In this document: positions 50,494 through 58,900 of the stretch, piece by piece
Layout: each line of letters opens with the position of its first letter
How positions within the stretch are numbered: the first letter of the stretch is position 1
Assembly (NCBI GenBank): GCA_020634245.1
Contig: JACKCC010000021.1
Span: 1 to 64,000 of the forward strand
Direction: 5' to 3'
Source: Ardenticatenaceae bacterium
GTDB taxonomy: Bacteria > Chloroflexota > Anaerolineae > Promineifilales > Promineifilaceae
DNA length: 64,000 bases
Position numbers and translations under genes: made by a program
Notes under the pieces: generated by a model
Told to the model about the DNA's origin: nothing
Databases searched by the model: none
Seen by the model: the letters and a program-made list of their open reading frames with translations, nothing else

Positions 50494-52965
50494 ATGTCGA
50501 AACGCATCTTAATTTTACTGACCACCTTGTTAACCGCCATCAGCCTGAACGCACAAACCAACCAACAAACCAATCAGTCCACCACCCTCCTCATCACCGA
50601 AGTTTTCTATGATGCCCCCGGTGCGGATGAAGAACGGGAATGGGTGGAAATCGCCAATGTGGGCACGGCCGTACTCTCCCTCAGTGACATCAAAATTGGC
50701 GATGAAGAGGTGCCCGGCGGCGAGGAAGGGATGAAACGCTTCCCCGAAGGCGCGCAAATCGAACCGGGACAGGTCATCGTTGTGGCTCAGACGGCGGCTG
50801 GATTTTTTGAGTTGTACGGCCGTTACCCCGACTACGAAATCACCAATACAAGCGCCAACGTGCCCGACATGCGCCGCTTCTCGGCCTGGGCCACCGGCGA
50901 TTTTGCCCTGGGCAACGACGGCGACGAACTGCTCCTGGTCAATGGGATGCGCATCATCGACGCCCTGAGCTACGGTGACCGGACGACCATCTTCAATTCG
51001 GCCGTGTCCGGCGTGGCCAGCGGGCAAAGCATCGAGCGCCAGCCGGCCAACTGCGACAGCGACACCAGCGCCGACTGGCAAACGCAGCCCGTGCCCACAC
51101 CGGGCCAAATCAGCCTGGACGATGCCTGCGCCGCTCCCGCCGAACCAGAATGGGAACCCCTGACGCCTATCGGCGAGATTCAGGGCAGCGGCCCAGTTTC
51201 CTCTTATGTCAATGAAACCGTCACCTTTCGCGGCGTGGTCATCGGCCAGTACGAGGACATCAACACCAGCGGCGTCACCTACTACACCCTGTTCGTGCAA
51301 GATTTACCGGGCAGCGAAGACGGCGACCCGGCCACCTCGGATGGCATAGCGGTGTTTTTGGGGCGGAAACGGCCGTCCACCCCCATCGGCAGCCAAATCC
51401 GCATCACCGGCACAGTCACCGAATTCTACGACTACACCGAAATCGACGACGCCGGGCTGGAGATTATGCTGGAAATGGCCGATGCTCCCCTGCCCGATCC
51501 CGTCGCCATCAGCCTGCCACAGGGCCGCGCGGCCCAATTGGCCTATTACGAACCGCTGGAAAGTATGCGGGTGACACTGGCAAACACGACCAACGTCACC
51601 GGGCCGACCTACAGCGGCTGCGGCTTTGCCGTCGTCGAGGGCAGCAGCGGCCTGACGCGGGTCTACCGCCGCAGTGCCGACGATTTGGCCCCGCCGGTCA
51701 TCACCGTTTTGCACACCAGCGACGTAAGCTGCGGCAGCTTTCCCAACGTCAAAGTGGGCGACACAGTGACCGGCATCAGCGGCCCATTGATCTACAACTT
51801 TGACGAGTTCAAGATCGTGCAGCAGGTCACGGAAGATTTGATGGTGACGGCCGTTCCCCAACCGCCCTTCCCCGCACCGCCCACGCCAGCCGCCCACCAG
51901 TTCAGCATCGCCACCTTCAACGTCGAAAACCATTTCGACAGCATCGACGATACCGGCAGTGTTGACGAACCCAAGCCCAGCCCTGAAGAAATCGCCGTCA
52001 AGCAGGCCAAACTGGTGGCTGCCATCAGCCAGACGCTGGGCTGCCCGACGTTGCTGGCCATCCAGGAGGTGGAAACGGCCGTTTTGCTGGAAGGTCTGGC
52101 TGAGGCTGCTGCTCCTGCCTGCGGATTTACCTACCAGGTCAGCCATCAGGAGAGCGCCGACGTGCGCGGTATTGACGTGGCCTTGTTGAGTGATCCGGGG
52201 CGGGTGGGGGTAACGGCCGTTTCCCTCCAGCAAGCCTGTACCCTCATGAACACCGGCATCAGCGACCCCGCCATCACCTGCCCCGCCGGACAGCAGCCGC
52301 TCTTTTCCCGCCCGCCGCTCCAGGTCAGCCTGGCCATCGACGGTCAGCCCTATACCATCCTGGTCAACCACTTCAAATCCAAACGCGGTGGCGAAGCGGA
52401 AACAGAATTGCGCCGCGTAGCCCAAGCCCAGCACATCGCCGATCTTGTGACCGATTTGCACGATGACAATTCCACCGCCCGTGTCATCGTCCTGGGCGAT
52501 TTCAACGATTTTGAGCAGTCGCCGCCGCTGAATTTGATGGAAGCCAACGGCCTGACCAACGTGCTGCGGCAAATCCCGGATGAGGCCCGCTACAGCTTTA
52601 ATTTTGGCGGCGTGTCGCAGTTGATTGATGGCTTGTTGGTGACGGAAAATCTGGTGGAGACGGTAACGGCCGTGACCATCCAGCATACCAACGCCGATTT
52701 CCCCGACAGCCTGGGGCAGGATACCAGTCTGGCCAACCTGGCCTACAAAACAACCGACCACGATCTGCCGCTGGTAGTTTTCGATTTGTACCCGGAACTG
52801 GAACAGCCTACGCCAACGCCGGACACGGCCGTTTCCCCCACCGCCACACCCGTCAATGACAATCAGGGAGTTGACGAAAGCACATTCAGTTGGTGGGGCT
52901 GGCTGGTAGGTGGTTTATTGGTGATGGGAACGGCTGTTATCGCCTTTTTCTTCCGTCGTAAATAA
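50494..52965 (+). CDS. Secreted, membrane-anchored nuclease (lamin-tail and exonuclease/phosphatase domains)
   Basis: 823 residues. Signal peptide (about 1-21). A lamin-tail domain (about 30-150; LLITEVFYDAPGADEEREWVEI). A middle beta domain, possibly OB-fold (about 225-450), and an endonuclease/exonuclease/phosphatase domain (about 465-770) with IATFNVENHFD, LAIQEVETA, VNHFKSKRGG, VLGDFNDF and TTDHDLPLV. A Pro/Thr linker (PTPTPDTAVSPTATPV) and a C-terminal helix (about 800-817) with FFRRK tail anchor it at the outer face. It resembles ExeM-type extracellular DNases used for nutrition or biofilm turnover. The ATG at 50494 has GGGAGAG before it. Confidence 0.9.
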   Translation: MSKRILILLTTLLTAISLNAQTNQQTNQSTTLLITEVFYDAPGADEEREWVEIANVGTAVLSLSDIKIGDEEVPGGEEGMKRFPEGAQIEPGQVIVVAQTAAGFFELYGRYPDYEITNTSANVPDMRRFSAWATGDFALGNDGDELLLVNGMRIIDALSYGDRTTIFNSAVSGVASGQSIERQPANCDSDTSADWQTQPVPTPGQISLDDACAAPAEPEWEPLTPIGEIQGSGPVSSYVNETVTFRGVVIGQYEDINTSGVTYYTLFVQDLPGSEDGDPATSDGIAVFLGRKRPSTPIGSQIRITGTVTEFYDYTEIDDAGLEIMLEMADAPLPDPVAISLPQGRAAQLAYYEPLESMRVTLANTTNVTGPTYSGCGFAVVEGSSGLTRVYRRSADDLAPPVITVLHTSDVSCGSFPNVKVGDTVTGISGPLIYNFDEFKIVQQVTEDLMVTAVPQPPFPAPPTPAAHQFSIATFNVENHFDSIDDTGSVDEPKPSPEEIAVKQAKLVAAISQTLGCPTLLAIQEVETAVLLEGLAEAAAPACGFTYQVSHQESADVRGIDVALLSDPGRVGVTAVSLQQACTLMNTGISDPAITCPAGQQPLFSRPPLQVSLAIDGQPYTILVNHFKSKRGGEAETELRRVAQAQHIADLVTDLHDDNSTARVIVLGDFNDFEQSPPLNLMEANGLTNVLRQIPDEARYSFNFGGVSQLIDGLLVTENLVETVTAVTIQHTNADFPDSLGQDTSLANLAYKTTDHDLPLVVFDLYPELEQPTPTPDTAVSPTATPVNDNQGVDESTFSWWGWLVGGLLVMGTAVIAFFFRRK

Positions 52966-53015
52966 GGGGAAAACGCAGTATATGTTTGCGGTTAACTATC
53001 ATTAGGAGTAATAGC

Positions 53016-54083
53016 TTGAGGTTCCCCCGCGCTATTTTGCATCTGGATATGGATGCGTTTTATGTCAACGTTCACCGGCTAGACCACCCGGAAGACAGGG
53101 GCATTCCGCTGGCCGTGGGCGGCAAGCCCGACCAGCGTGGTGTGGTCGCATCGGCCAGTTATGAGGCACGGCAAAAAGGGGTTAGATCGGCGATGCCTAC
53201 GGCAACGGCCGTACGCCTTTGCCCCAATCTCAAACTGGTTCCGGCCAACTGGACTCGCATTCGGGAATGTTCCCGCCAGGTCATGGACATTCTGCGTCCC
53301 TACGGCCTGCTGGAACAAATCAGTGTTGATGAAGCGTACATCGATTTGAGCGGACTGGATGAACCGGAGGTTGTCGCCGCCCAAATTCGCTCCGAAGTGA
53401 AAGAGAAGACCGGATTGCCGGCCTCGGTGGGATTGGCGACGTCGAAGCTGGTGGCCAAGGTTGCCTCTGATTTTGACAAGCCGGAAGGATTCACGATTGT
53501 CCCGCCGGACAGCGAAGCCGATTTTTTAGCCCCGCTGCCGGTGCGTGTTATTTGGGGCATCGGCCCCAAAACGGCGGAAAAACTGGCCGGGCTGGGCATT
53601 GAAACTTGTGGTCAACTGGCTCAGGCGGATTCCGATCAACTGCGGCGGTTTGGTAAACAGGCGCTGGAATTGCAAGAACGGGCGCGGGGTGTGGACGGCC
53701 GTTCCGTCCAACCCGATCATGGCCCACCGAAGAGTATCAGCCAGGAATGGACGTTTAACAGCGATATTGGGGAAACGGCCGTTTTACGGGACAAACTACG
53801 CCAGATGTGCGGCGACGTGGCCCAATCCTTGCAAAAACGAGGGCTGGTGGCTCACACCGTCACCGTCAAATTCCGTTGGTCAGATTTCACCACGTTCACT
53901 CGCCAGCGTTCGGTGGCAGTGGGTATTGATGATGAGGCGGATATTTTTCGGCTGGCCGAGGCGATCTGGCGGGAAAATTGGCCGGAGAACCGGCCGATGC
54001 GGCTGTTGGGTGTGGGGGTGAGTAAGTTGGAGGAGGAAGGCGGGAAAGAGGGATACGGCCGTCAACTCACCTTTGATTTTTAA
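53016..54083 (+). CDS. dinB: DNA polymerase IV (DinB)
   Basis: 355 residues. Y-family translesion polymerase. ILHLDMDAFYVNV (about 7-19), SYEARQKGVRSAMP (about 50), the catalytic SVDEAYIDLSG (about 106) and the helix-hairpin-helix of IWGIGPKTAEKLAGLGI (about 180). The C-terminal little-finger domain is normal in length, ending RQLTFDF with no clear clamp-binding motif except QLTFDF itself, which fits one. The start is the TTG at 53016, 7 bases after a good AGGAG; the upstream TTG at 52986 lacks a ribosome site. The 3' end overlaps the convergent gene by 4 bp. Confidence 0.93.
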   Translation: MRFPRAILHLDMDAFYVNVHRLDHPEDRGIPLAVGGKPDQRGVVASASYEARQKGVRSAMPTATAVRLCPNLKLVPANWTRIRECSRQVMDILRPYGLLEQISVDEAYIDLSGLDEPEVVAAQIRSEVKEKTGLPASVGLATSKLVAKVASDFDKPEGFTIVPPDSEADFLAPLPVRVIWGIGPKTAEKLAGLGIETCGQLAQADSDQLRRFGKQALELQERARGVDGRSVQPDHGPPKSISQEWTFNSDIGETAVLRDKLRQMCGDVAQSLQKRGLVAHTVTVKFRWSDFTTFTRQRSVAVGIDDEADIFRLAEAIWRENWPENRPMRLLGVGVSKLEEEGGKEGYGRQLTFDF

Positions 54084-55456
54084 TCCGCGCCGGCGATCTG
54101 CGCTTCAGTGCGGCTGACAAAGCGGCCCACATCTGCGGCAAAACTGAGCACGTTGACCTGCGCCAAAATCAATGCCGCTGCCAGCAGACCCAGTGCCTCC
54201 AGGCTGAAAATAACGCCATAAGCCAATGACGCCGGCAGCGCCAGATTGAGCAGCAGCAAGTCTCGGATAGCCCCGCCCATAAAGACCCCCAATCCTTTGA
54301 AAACTGTCACGGCAATTGTCCACAAGCCCAAGTATAGACCGGCTTCTTTTTCCGATGACATGACGGCCATCAAACTCAGGCCGCCAAAGGTGTAGATACC
54401 AAATCCACCGCCAAACAGCAGCAAAGACAGTTCTAGCAAATGAACCTGGCCAAACAGAGCCGCCGCAGCCAGCAGCGCCATTCCCACAAACATGGTAATG
54501 AGGCCGCCGCTGGTGATGCCGCTGTGTGTTTCCGGCGGTCGTTTGCGCCACAAATAAGCTGCGCCAATCAATGTAATGACTGTTGCGGACTGCCAATAAG
54601 CATTAAACCGAGTCGTCTGGCTTACCGGCAAATCGAATGTTTCTGCGCCGAATGGCTCTAAAATGGCATCCTGTGCCCAGGCAGCGGCCGTAGCCAGGGA
54701 AAGGAAAATGAAGAAGCCGCGTGTTCGCGGGTCGGCCCAGATTTTCTGAAATGTTTGCCAAAAATGTTTCAGATTGGGGCTGTTTTCTGGCAATGATACG
54801 ATTTTTTGGGATGCCAGCACCCGTTTTTCTACACCGGCAATTGCCAAATACCACAAAATCCCGCCGCCAATCATCGTTGTCATTGCCATCTGCCAGAAGA
54901 TGCGCTCGTCATATGCTTGCATCCAAAAGCTGAAGCCAATGCCTACTACAGCAAAGAAGATAATTAACGCCGTTTGTACGATGCTGATAGCAATGCCTTG
55001 CTTTTTCCTGGGGGCAGAATCACGTACCAGCGCCAGGAACGGGCTGCCGGAGATGAGCAACCCCAGACCGTACAACAGAGATGAGGTGGTGGCGTAAGCC
55101 CAACCCAGAAAATCGGTTTGTACCAATTCCAGCCGGCCCAGGCTGAGGCCCAACAAGGGGAGGGAGACGACCATCATGGCCCGGCCCAGCCAGATATAAG
55201 GCGTGCGGCGCAGCCCAAACAGTGGTTTGGTGTCGGACAAGAAGCCGGCCCACAAGCTGACGGGGAAGAGCAGATAGCGCAGGGCGATGAGCAAACTGAC
55301 CGGTGCGGCAGGAATGCCGAAGTTGGAGATCATGATCCGGTTCCAGATGCTGGTAACCAAAATGTCGCCCATTGCCGAGCCGATATGGAAGCTGCTCAAC
55401 CGCAAGGTGCGGCCTAAACTAAACTGAATGGATTTTGCCGTATTTGGTGTCGTCAT
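54080..55456 (-). CDS. PucC-type MFS transporter (BCD family)
   Basis: 458 residues with about 12 membrane segments. The N-terminal block NRIMISNFGIPAAPVSLLIALRYLLFPVSLWAGFLSD and LFGLRRTPYIWLGR match the BCD/PucC family, named for (bacterio)chlorophyll and light-harvesting complex assembly in phototrophs. No photosynthesis gene lies in the window, so its substrate here is unknown. The ATG at 55456 gives MTTPNTAKS; the GTG at 55471 would add five residues. Ribosome sites are weak for both. Confidence 0.85.
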   Translation of the reverse strand: MTTPNTAKSIQFSLGRTLRLSSFHIGSAMGDILVTSIWNRIMISNFGIPAAPVSLLIALRYLLFPVSLWAGFLSDTKPLFGLRRTPYIWLGRAMMVVSLPLLGLSLGRLELVQTDFLGWAYATTSSLLYGLGLLISGSPFLALVRDSAPRKKQGIAISIVQTALIIFFAVVGIGFSFWMQAYDERIFWQMAMTTMIGGGILWYLAIAGVEKRVLASQKIVSLPENSPNLKHFWQTFQKIWADPRTRGFFIFLSLATAAAWAQDAILEPFGAETFDLPVSQTTRFNAYWQSATVITLIGAAYLWRKRPPETHSGITSGGLITMFVGMALLAAAALFGQVHLLELSLLLFGGGFGIYTFGGLSLMAVMSSEKEAGLYLGLWTIAVTVFKGLGVFMGGAIRDLLLLNLALPASLAYGVIFSLEALGLLAAALILAQVNVLSFAADVGRFVSRTEAQIAGAD

Positions 55457-55566
55457 CGTGCTGATTTTCACTCATTTGCCGAATGCTATGAATTTTATAT
55501 CAGATTTAGATAATTTTGGGTAACTTTTATTATATTTTTGCTGGATGGCTCAGGAAATTTTCACGA

Positions 55567-55995
55567 TTAGGAATAGTAGGTTTGCAAAATGTACAGAATG
55601 GTTTCCCCATAGGCGTTGCTGGCGGTGGCAGCGTTGAATGAGAGGGTTTCATTTTGATAGCGGATTTGGATGTGGCAACGGCCGTCTACCCACCGCAACT
55701 TTAGCTCCTTTTCCCCTTCATCCTTAAGCAGGTTTTCCAATTCCTGCCGCAGCTGACCTTCGGTAGGCATCCAGACCACTTCCGTCGTCACGATGTAATC
55801 CAGCGCCCATTCGGCCGTGCCGTGGAAGGTGATGACCGGCCAGCCTTGCAGCAGGTCCAGATGAGCCATCATATCGGTGATGACAAAGATATGATCATCC
55901 ATACCCCGATCGGGGATGGCAAAAAAGTGATGATTGCTGGCCTTCCAGACCAGCCCGGCTTGTTTAAGGGCTTGTGCCAATTCCAGTGAAATCAT
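55567..55995 (-). CDS. Conserved protein of unknown function
   Basis: 142 residues. The N-terminus ISLELAQALKQAGLVWK and a centre with FFAIPDRGMDDHIFVITDM and FHGTAEWALDYIVTTEVVWMPTEGQLRQEL form the conserved core that I recall from proteins in actinobacteria and Chloroflexota, some annotated without evidence as pilus assembly factors. No catalytic motif seen. The ATG at 55995 follows GGCAGGAG and overlaps the end of the upstream DUF2332 gene by 4 bp (ATGA), so translation is coupled. Confidence 0.75.
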   Translation of the reverse strand: MISLELAQALKQAGLVWKASNHHFFAIPDRGMDDHIFVITDMMAHLDLLQGWPVITFHGTAEWALDYIVTTEVVWMPTEGQLRQELENLLKDEGEKELKLRWVDGRCHIQIRYQNETLSFNAATASNAYGETILYILQTYYS

Positions 55996-57161
55996 GTCGT
56001 CTCCTGCCAAAATGCGGCCCAATTGTGCAGCCCGGACAGCCAGTGAACGGCCGTGCCGTGGGGATGGTTCCAGGCCAGGTGCCAGCGATGATGCCGGCCA
56101 GCTTGCCACAAATCGGCCGTCCAGGCTACCCAGGCGTATTCAGGCGGCTGAGGACCATCCCAGAGCGGTTCCCATTGTATCCATAGGACAGGTCGTTTCT
56201 GTGTTGTTGCCCAGTTGGCGATGTGCTGCTGAAAGGATCGACCTTTATCATCTAAATATACGGTCATGTTTGTATTATAGATGACGACGGGAGAATTAGG
56301 GTGAAGGGGCACGGCCGTTGCCAGAAATTCCGGCAGTTCATTGGGTAGGCGGACCGGATGGAGTTGGACGGGTGGATCGGTTTGATGGAAAGCAGCCAAC
56401 CCTTCGCGCAGCCGTTCCAGCCGCTGCGGCTGGTCGGCCCAAATGTAAGCAGCCAGCGTTTGTTCATCTGCCGCAGTTTCCAGCCGGAACGGAGCCAGAT
56501 CGCAACCGGTGCGGGAGAGGATTTGTGGCTGGCGGTTGGTTGTTGGCGGCTGGCGGAAGGGGCCTTGCGTTTGCATGGGGAATTGGACGGACTGGCCGCC
56601 GCCCACATCAAAAAACTGGTTACCGTTTACCGCTAACGGGTCACCATAGAAAATGCGGTAATTCCGAGCTTCCGCCACCAGATTCAGTCCGGCACTGGCC
56701 CCCAAATCGACTAGATGGACTGCATCCCAACTGGTGTAGAGCAGGGGCAGCAGCCAGCAGACGCCGCGTGCTGTTTCGTTGGTCTGGACAGTGGCGGTTT
56801 GGACGAAGGGAGCTAACGCATCGCGCCGGGCGAGGATGGTTTGACGCAGAATGTGAGGCAGTTGGGCGTTGTTGAAATCGCGCTGGCCGCCGACTGAGGG
56901 GTAGTATTGGGCTAATTCGGCTGCTTGTGGCACTTGATTGAGTACGTCGCGGTGCAGACCGGCCAGTAAAAGCAGAGTGATGTCCAGGGGAGCACGGCCG
57001 TTACCCACATCCAACAACCAATCCACCAACGCATCCTCCCCATCAGCTTCCAACCAATCGGCCACAATGCCAAACAGCCGCGCCGACAGTGGCGAATAAC
57101 CATCGGCGAATTCCTGCTGTTTGCGAAAACGGTGGGCTAGTTTTGTGCGGAAATCGTTCAT
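55992..57161 (-). CDS. DUF2332 family protein
   Basis: 389 residues. The centre holds QTNETARGVCWLLPLL and VHLVDLGASAGLNLVAE (about 125-160), the hallmark of DUF2332, which resembles a methyltransferase fold but has no proven activity. The C-terminal half has PVVIYNTNMTVYLDDKGR and VLWIQWEPLWDG. The ATG at 57161 has no strong ribosome site. It is immediately upstream of, and overlaps, the gene at 55567 and is separated from the thiolase by the hairpin at 57173. Confidence 0.85.
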   Translation of the reverse strand: MNDFRTKLAHRFRKQQEFADGYSPLSARLFGIVADWLEADGEDALVDWLLDVGNGRAPLDITLLLLAGLHRDVLNQVPQAAELAQYYPSVGGQRDFNNAQLPHILRQTILARRDALAPFVQTATVQTNETARGVCWLLPLLYTSWDAVHLVDLGASAGLNLVAEARNYRIFYGDPLAVNGNQFFDVGGGQSVQFPMQTQGPFRQPPTTNRQPQILSRTGCDLAPFRLETAADEQTLAAYIWADQPQRLERLREGLAAFHQTDPPVQLHPVRLPNELPEFLATAVPLHPNSPVVIYNTNMTVYLDDKGRSFQQHIANWATTQKRPVLWIQWEPLWDGPQPPEYAWVAWTADLWQAGRHHRWHLAWNHPHGTAVHWLSGLHNWAAFWQETT

Positions 57162-57172
57162 GATTGATGATT

Positions 57173-57218
57173 AATGATTGAAGATTGAGCGGCTCCCAAT
57201 CATCAATCTTCAATCATT
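57173..57218. repeat. 16-bp perfect inverted repeat
   Basis: AATGATTGAAGATTGA (57173-57188) and TCAATCTTCAATCATT (57203-57218) are exact complements. GATTGATGATT words surround them. It lies between the thiolase stop (57214) and the start of the DUF2332 gene. Confidence 0.92.
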
Positions 57219-58365
57219 GACTTTGAGGCTTTTGCAAAATATGGGTCACAATCGTTGCCCCGCTGCCGCCGATGTTTTGGGTCATGGCCGTGCGTACACC
57301 GTCGATTTGGGCTTCGCCGGCCTGACCGCGCAGTTGCAAGGTGGCTTCGGCCAGTTGATACAATCCTGTTGCGCCCACCGGGTGACCGCGCGCTTTCAGG
57401 CCGCCCATGGTGCAGATGGGGATACGGCCGTTTGGCAAAATATCGCCGTTCTGCGCCAGTCGTACACCCTGGCCCGGCTCGGCAAAACCGCACGCTTCCA
57501 GCGAAAGGGCGGCCATCACGCTGAACGCGTCGTGTAGTTCAAATAGATCGATGTCATCAGGGCCAAGTCCGGCCTGTCCATATGCCTTGTTGGCTGAGAT
57601 TTCGGCTGCCTTCAACCACAGCGGGTCTTCCCGGTCGTGGATGGCCAGCGTATCGATAGCTGACGCCGAACCGACGACCCGTACTGCATCCGGCGCTTTC
57701 TCCACCGGAACCAGCAGCAGCGCCGCCGCGCCGTCACCAATGGGAGAAGCATCAAACAGGGTGATGGGGTCGGCCACAATCCGACCGCGAGCGTACGTTT
57801 TTTGCGTGATGGGTTCCCGGAACAAAGCGTTGGGGTTTTTGGCCCCGTTGGCGTGAGCGTTGATGGGGAAGGGGGCGAAATCGTCGTGTTGGTAGCCGTA
57901 TTCGTGCATGTAGCGGCGCATGATCAGCGCATTCAGCCCGACGAAGGAGACGCCATGAACTGCTTCGTAATCGGCATCAGCCGCCGTAGCCAGCGCGGCC
58001 GTGATTTCTTTGCCTTGCGGCTCGGTCATTTTCTCCACGCCAATGACCAGTGCCGCATCCATTTCGCCGCTGGCGACGCCGATGATGCCTTGGCGCATGG
58101 CCGACCCGGCCGATCCGCAGGCTGCTTCCAATTTAACCGCTTCCACACCCCATTGGCCCAGAAAATCGGCCACCAGTGCGCCCAGATGGCGCTGCTGGTT
58201 CATTTCGCCGCTGCTCATATTGCCCACAAAAATGCCGTCTACCCGCTGGATGCCGGCATCTTCCATGGCGGCGCGCCCGGCATTAACGGCCAGTTGGCGG
58301 ATGGGCACATCCCAATGTTCGCGCACCGGCATTTGCCCGACGCCTAAAATGGCAACTTGTCGCAT
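57214..58365 (-). CDS. Thiolase family protein (SCP2/archaeal type)
   Basis: 383 residues. It matches the archaeal and SCP2-like thiolases, which may form or cleave acetoacetyl-CoA or act in sterol or propionate routes. Catalytic Cys in LEAACGSAGSAM (about 83), His in ELHDAFSV (about 284), and LKARGHPVGATG (about 332). The usual partner OB-fold (DUF35) protein is not next to it. The ATG at 58365 has CGGAGG with 6 bases of spacing. A hairpin with a T-run ends just before that site (58378), and a weak promoter lies before it. Confidence 0.9.
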   Translation of the reverse strand: MRQVAILGVGQMPVREHWDVPIRQLAVNAGRAAMEDAGIQRVDGIFVGNMSSGEMNQQRHLGALVADFLGQWGVEAVKLEAACGSAGSAMRQGIIGVASGEMDAALVIGVEKMTEPQGKEITAALATAADADYEAVHGVSFVGLNALIMRRYMHEYGYQHDDFAPFPINAHANGAKNPNALFREPITQKTYARGRIVADPITLFDASPIGDGAAALLLVPVEKAPDAVRVVGSASAIDTLAIHDREDPLWLKAAEISANKAYGQAGLGPDDIDLFELHDAFSVMAALSLEACGFAEPGQGVRLAQNGDILPNGRIPICTMGGLKARGHPVGATGLYQLAEATLQLRGQAGEAQIDGVRTAMTQNIGGSGATIVTHILQKPQSQ

Positions 58366-58377
58366 TCATTACCTCCG

Positions 58378-58408
58378 AAATAAAAAGATGGCATTTGTTT
58401 GCCATCTT
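58378..58408 (-). terminator. Terminator hairpin directly before the thiolase ribosome site
   Basis: On the minus strand AAGATGGCA, loop AACAAA, TGCCATCTT, then TTTATTT. It could end the transcript of the gene at 58483-58887, or act as an attenuator of the thiolase gene, because the thiolase start codon is only 13 bp further on. Confidence 0.8.
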
Positions 58409-58410
58409 CG

Positions 58411-58443
58411 ATTGTATCATTTTGTACTGTCAGAAACTGTCAA
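58411..58443 (-). promoter_or_regulatory. Possible promoter for the thiolase gene
   Basis: TTGACA (58443-58438) and TACAAT (58416-58411), with TG one base before the -10 box (extended -10). The spacing of 21 is long, so the -10 alone may be used. It would place the RNA start in or at the hairpin at 58378-58408. Confidence 0.35.
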
Positions 58444-58482
58444 GTGAAGTCAGAACTCTATCAAATACAAATTCTCACATGT

Positions 58483-58887
58483 TTAGTCAGTCCATATGTT
58501 AATCCTACAATATGAAGAAATTGATGTCACGGGTTGAACATTGAATTCCAGGATTCGGATAGAGCAGCCATAATATAACCTTCCATGATGAATAGAATCG
58601 TCTACTACGGTTTGCTTTATGAGCGGATCGTTGACTGATAAACTCCACCCGTTTTCCAGATACCAATTCGTAACAACATCAAATGAATCTTTCGTTTCAA
58701 AATCTTGTACAAATTCCAGCTCGATTGATAGTGGTTCGCGGCGGATATGCGGTGTGGACAACCGAACAAAATTCGAACCAGGATATCTTTGTGGCGACAT
58801 CTGAGTCGGGAAAACGGTCAGCGTGACACAACAAGCTATTGTGATGATTGACGCGAAAAGAATAATGGTAATCCTGTATCGTTTCAC
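58483..58887 (-). CDS. Small exported or anchored protein, unknown
   Basis: 134 residues. A hydrophobic N-terminus (about 5-25, ITIILFASIITIACCVTLTV) looks like a signal or anchor segment, possibly with a lipoprotein-type CC at 19-20. The rest is soluble and ends SSYCRINIWTD. Not recognised. It is AT-rich relative to its neighbours and contains no ACGGCCGT. The stop is followed by a strong terminator before the thiolase gene. The ATG at 58887 is 13 bp after the upstream MFS gene's end. Confidence 0.65.
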   Translation of the reverse strand: MKRYRITIILFASIITIACCVTLTVFPTQMSPQRYPGSNFVRLSTPHIRREPLSIELEFVQDFETKDSFDVVTNWYLENGWSLSVNDPLIKQTVVDDSIHHGRLYYGCSIRILEFNVQPVTSISSYCRINIWTD

Positions 58888-58900
58888 GTTTTGACCCCTA

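Noticed and set aside
51304..52761. A 485-codon open frame opposite the extracellular nuclease
   Set aside because: It lacks a ribosome site and family features, and lies fully antisense to a well-supported gene. High GC in codon third positions makes such frames common here.
54080..55456. The PucC-like transporter as evidence of phototrophy
   Set aside because: One transporter alone is not enough. No other photosynthesis gene is in the window.
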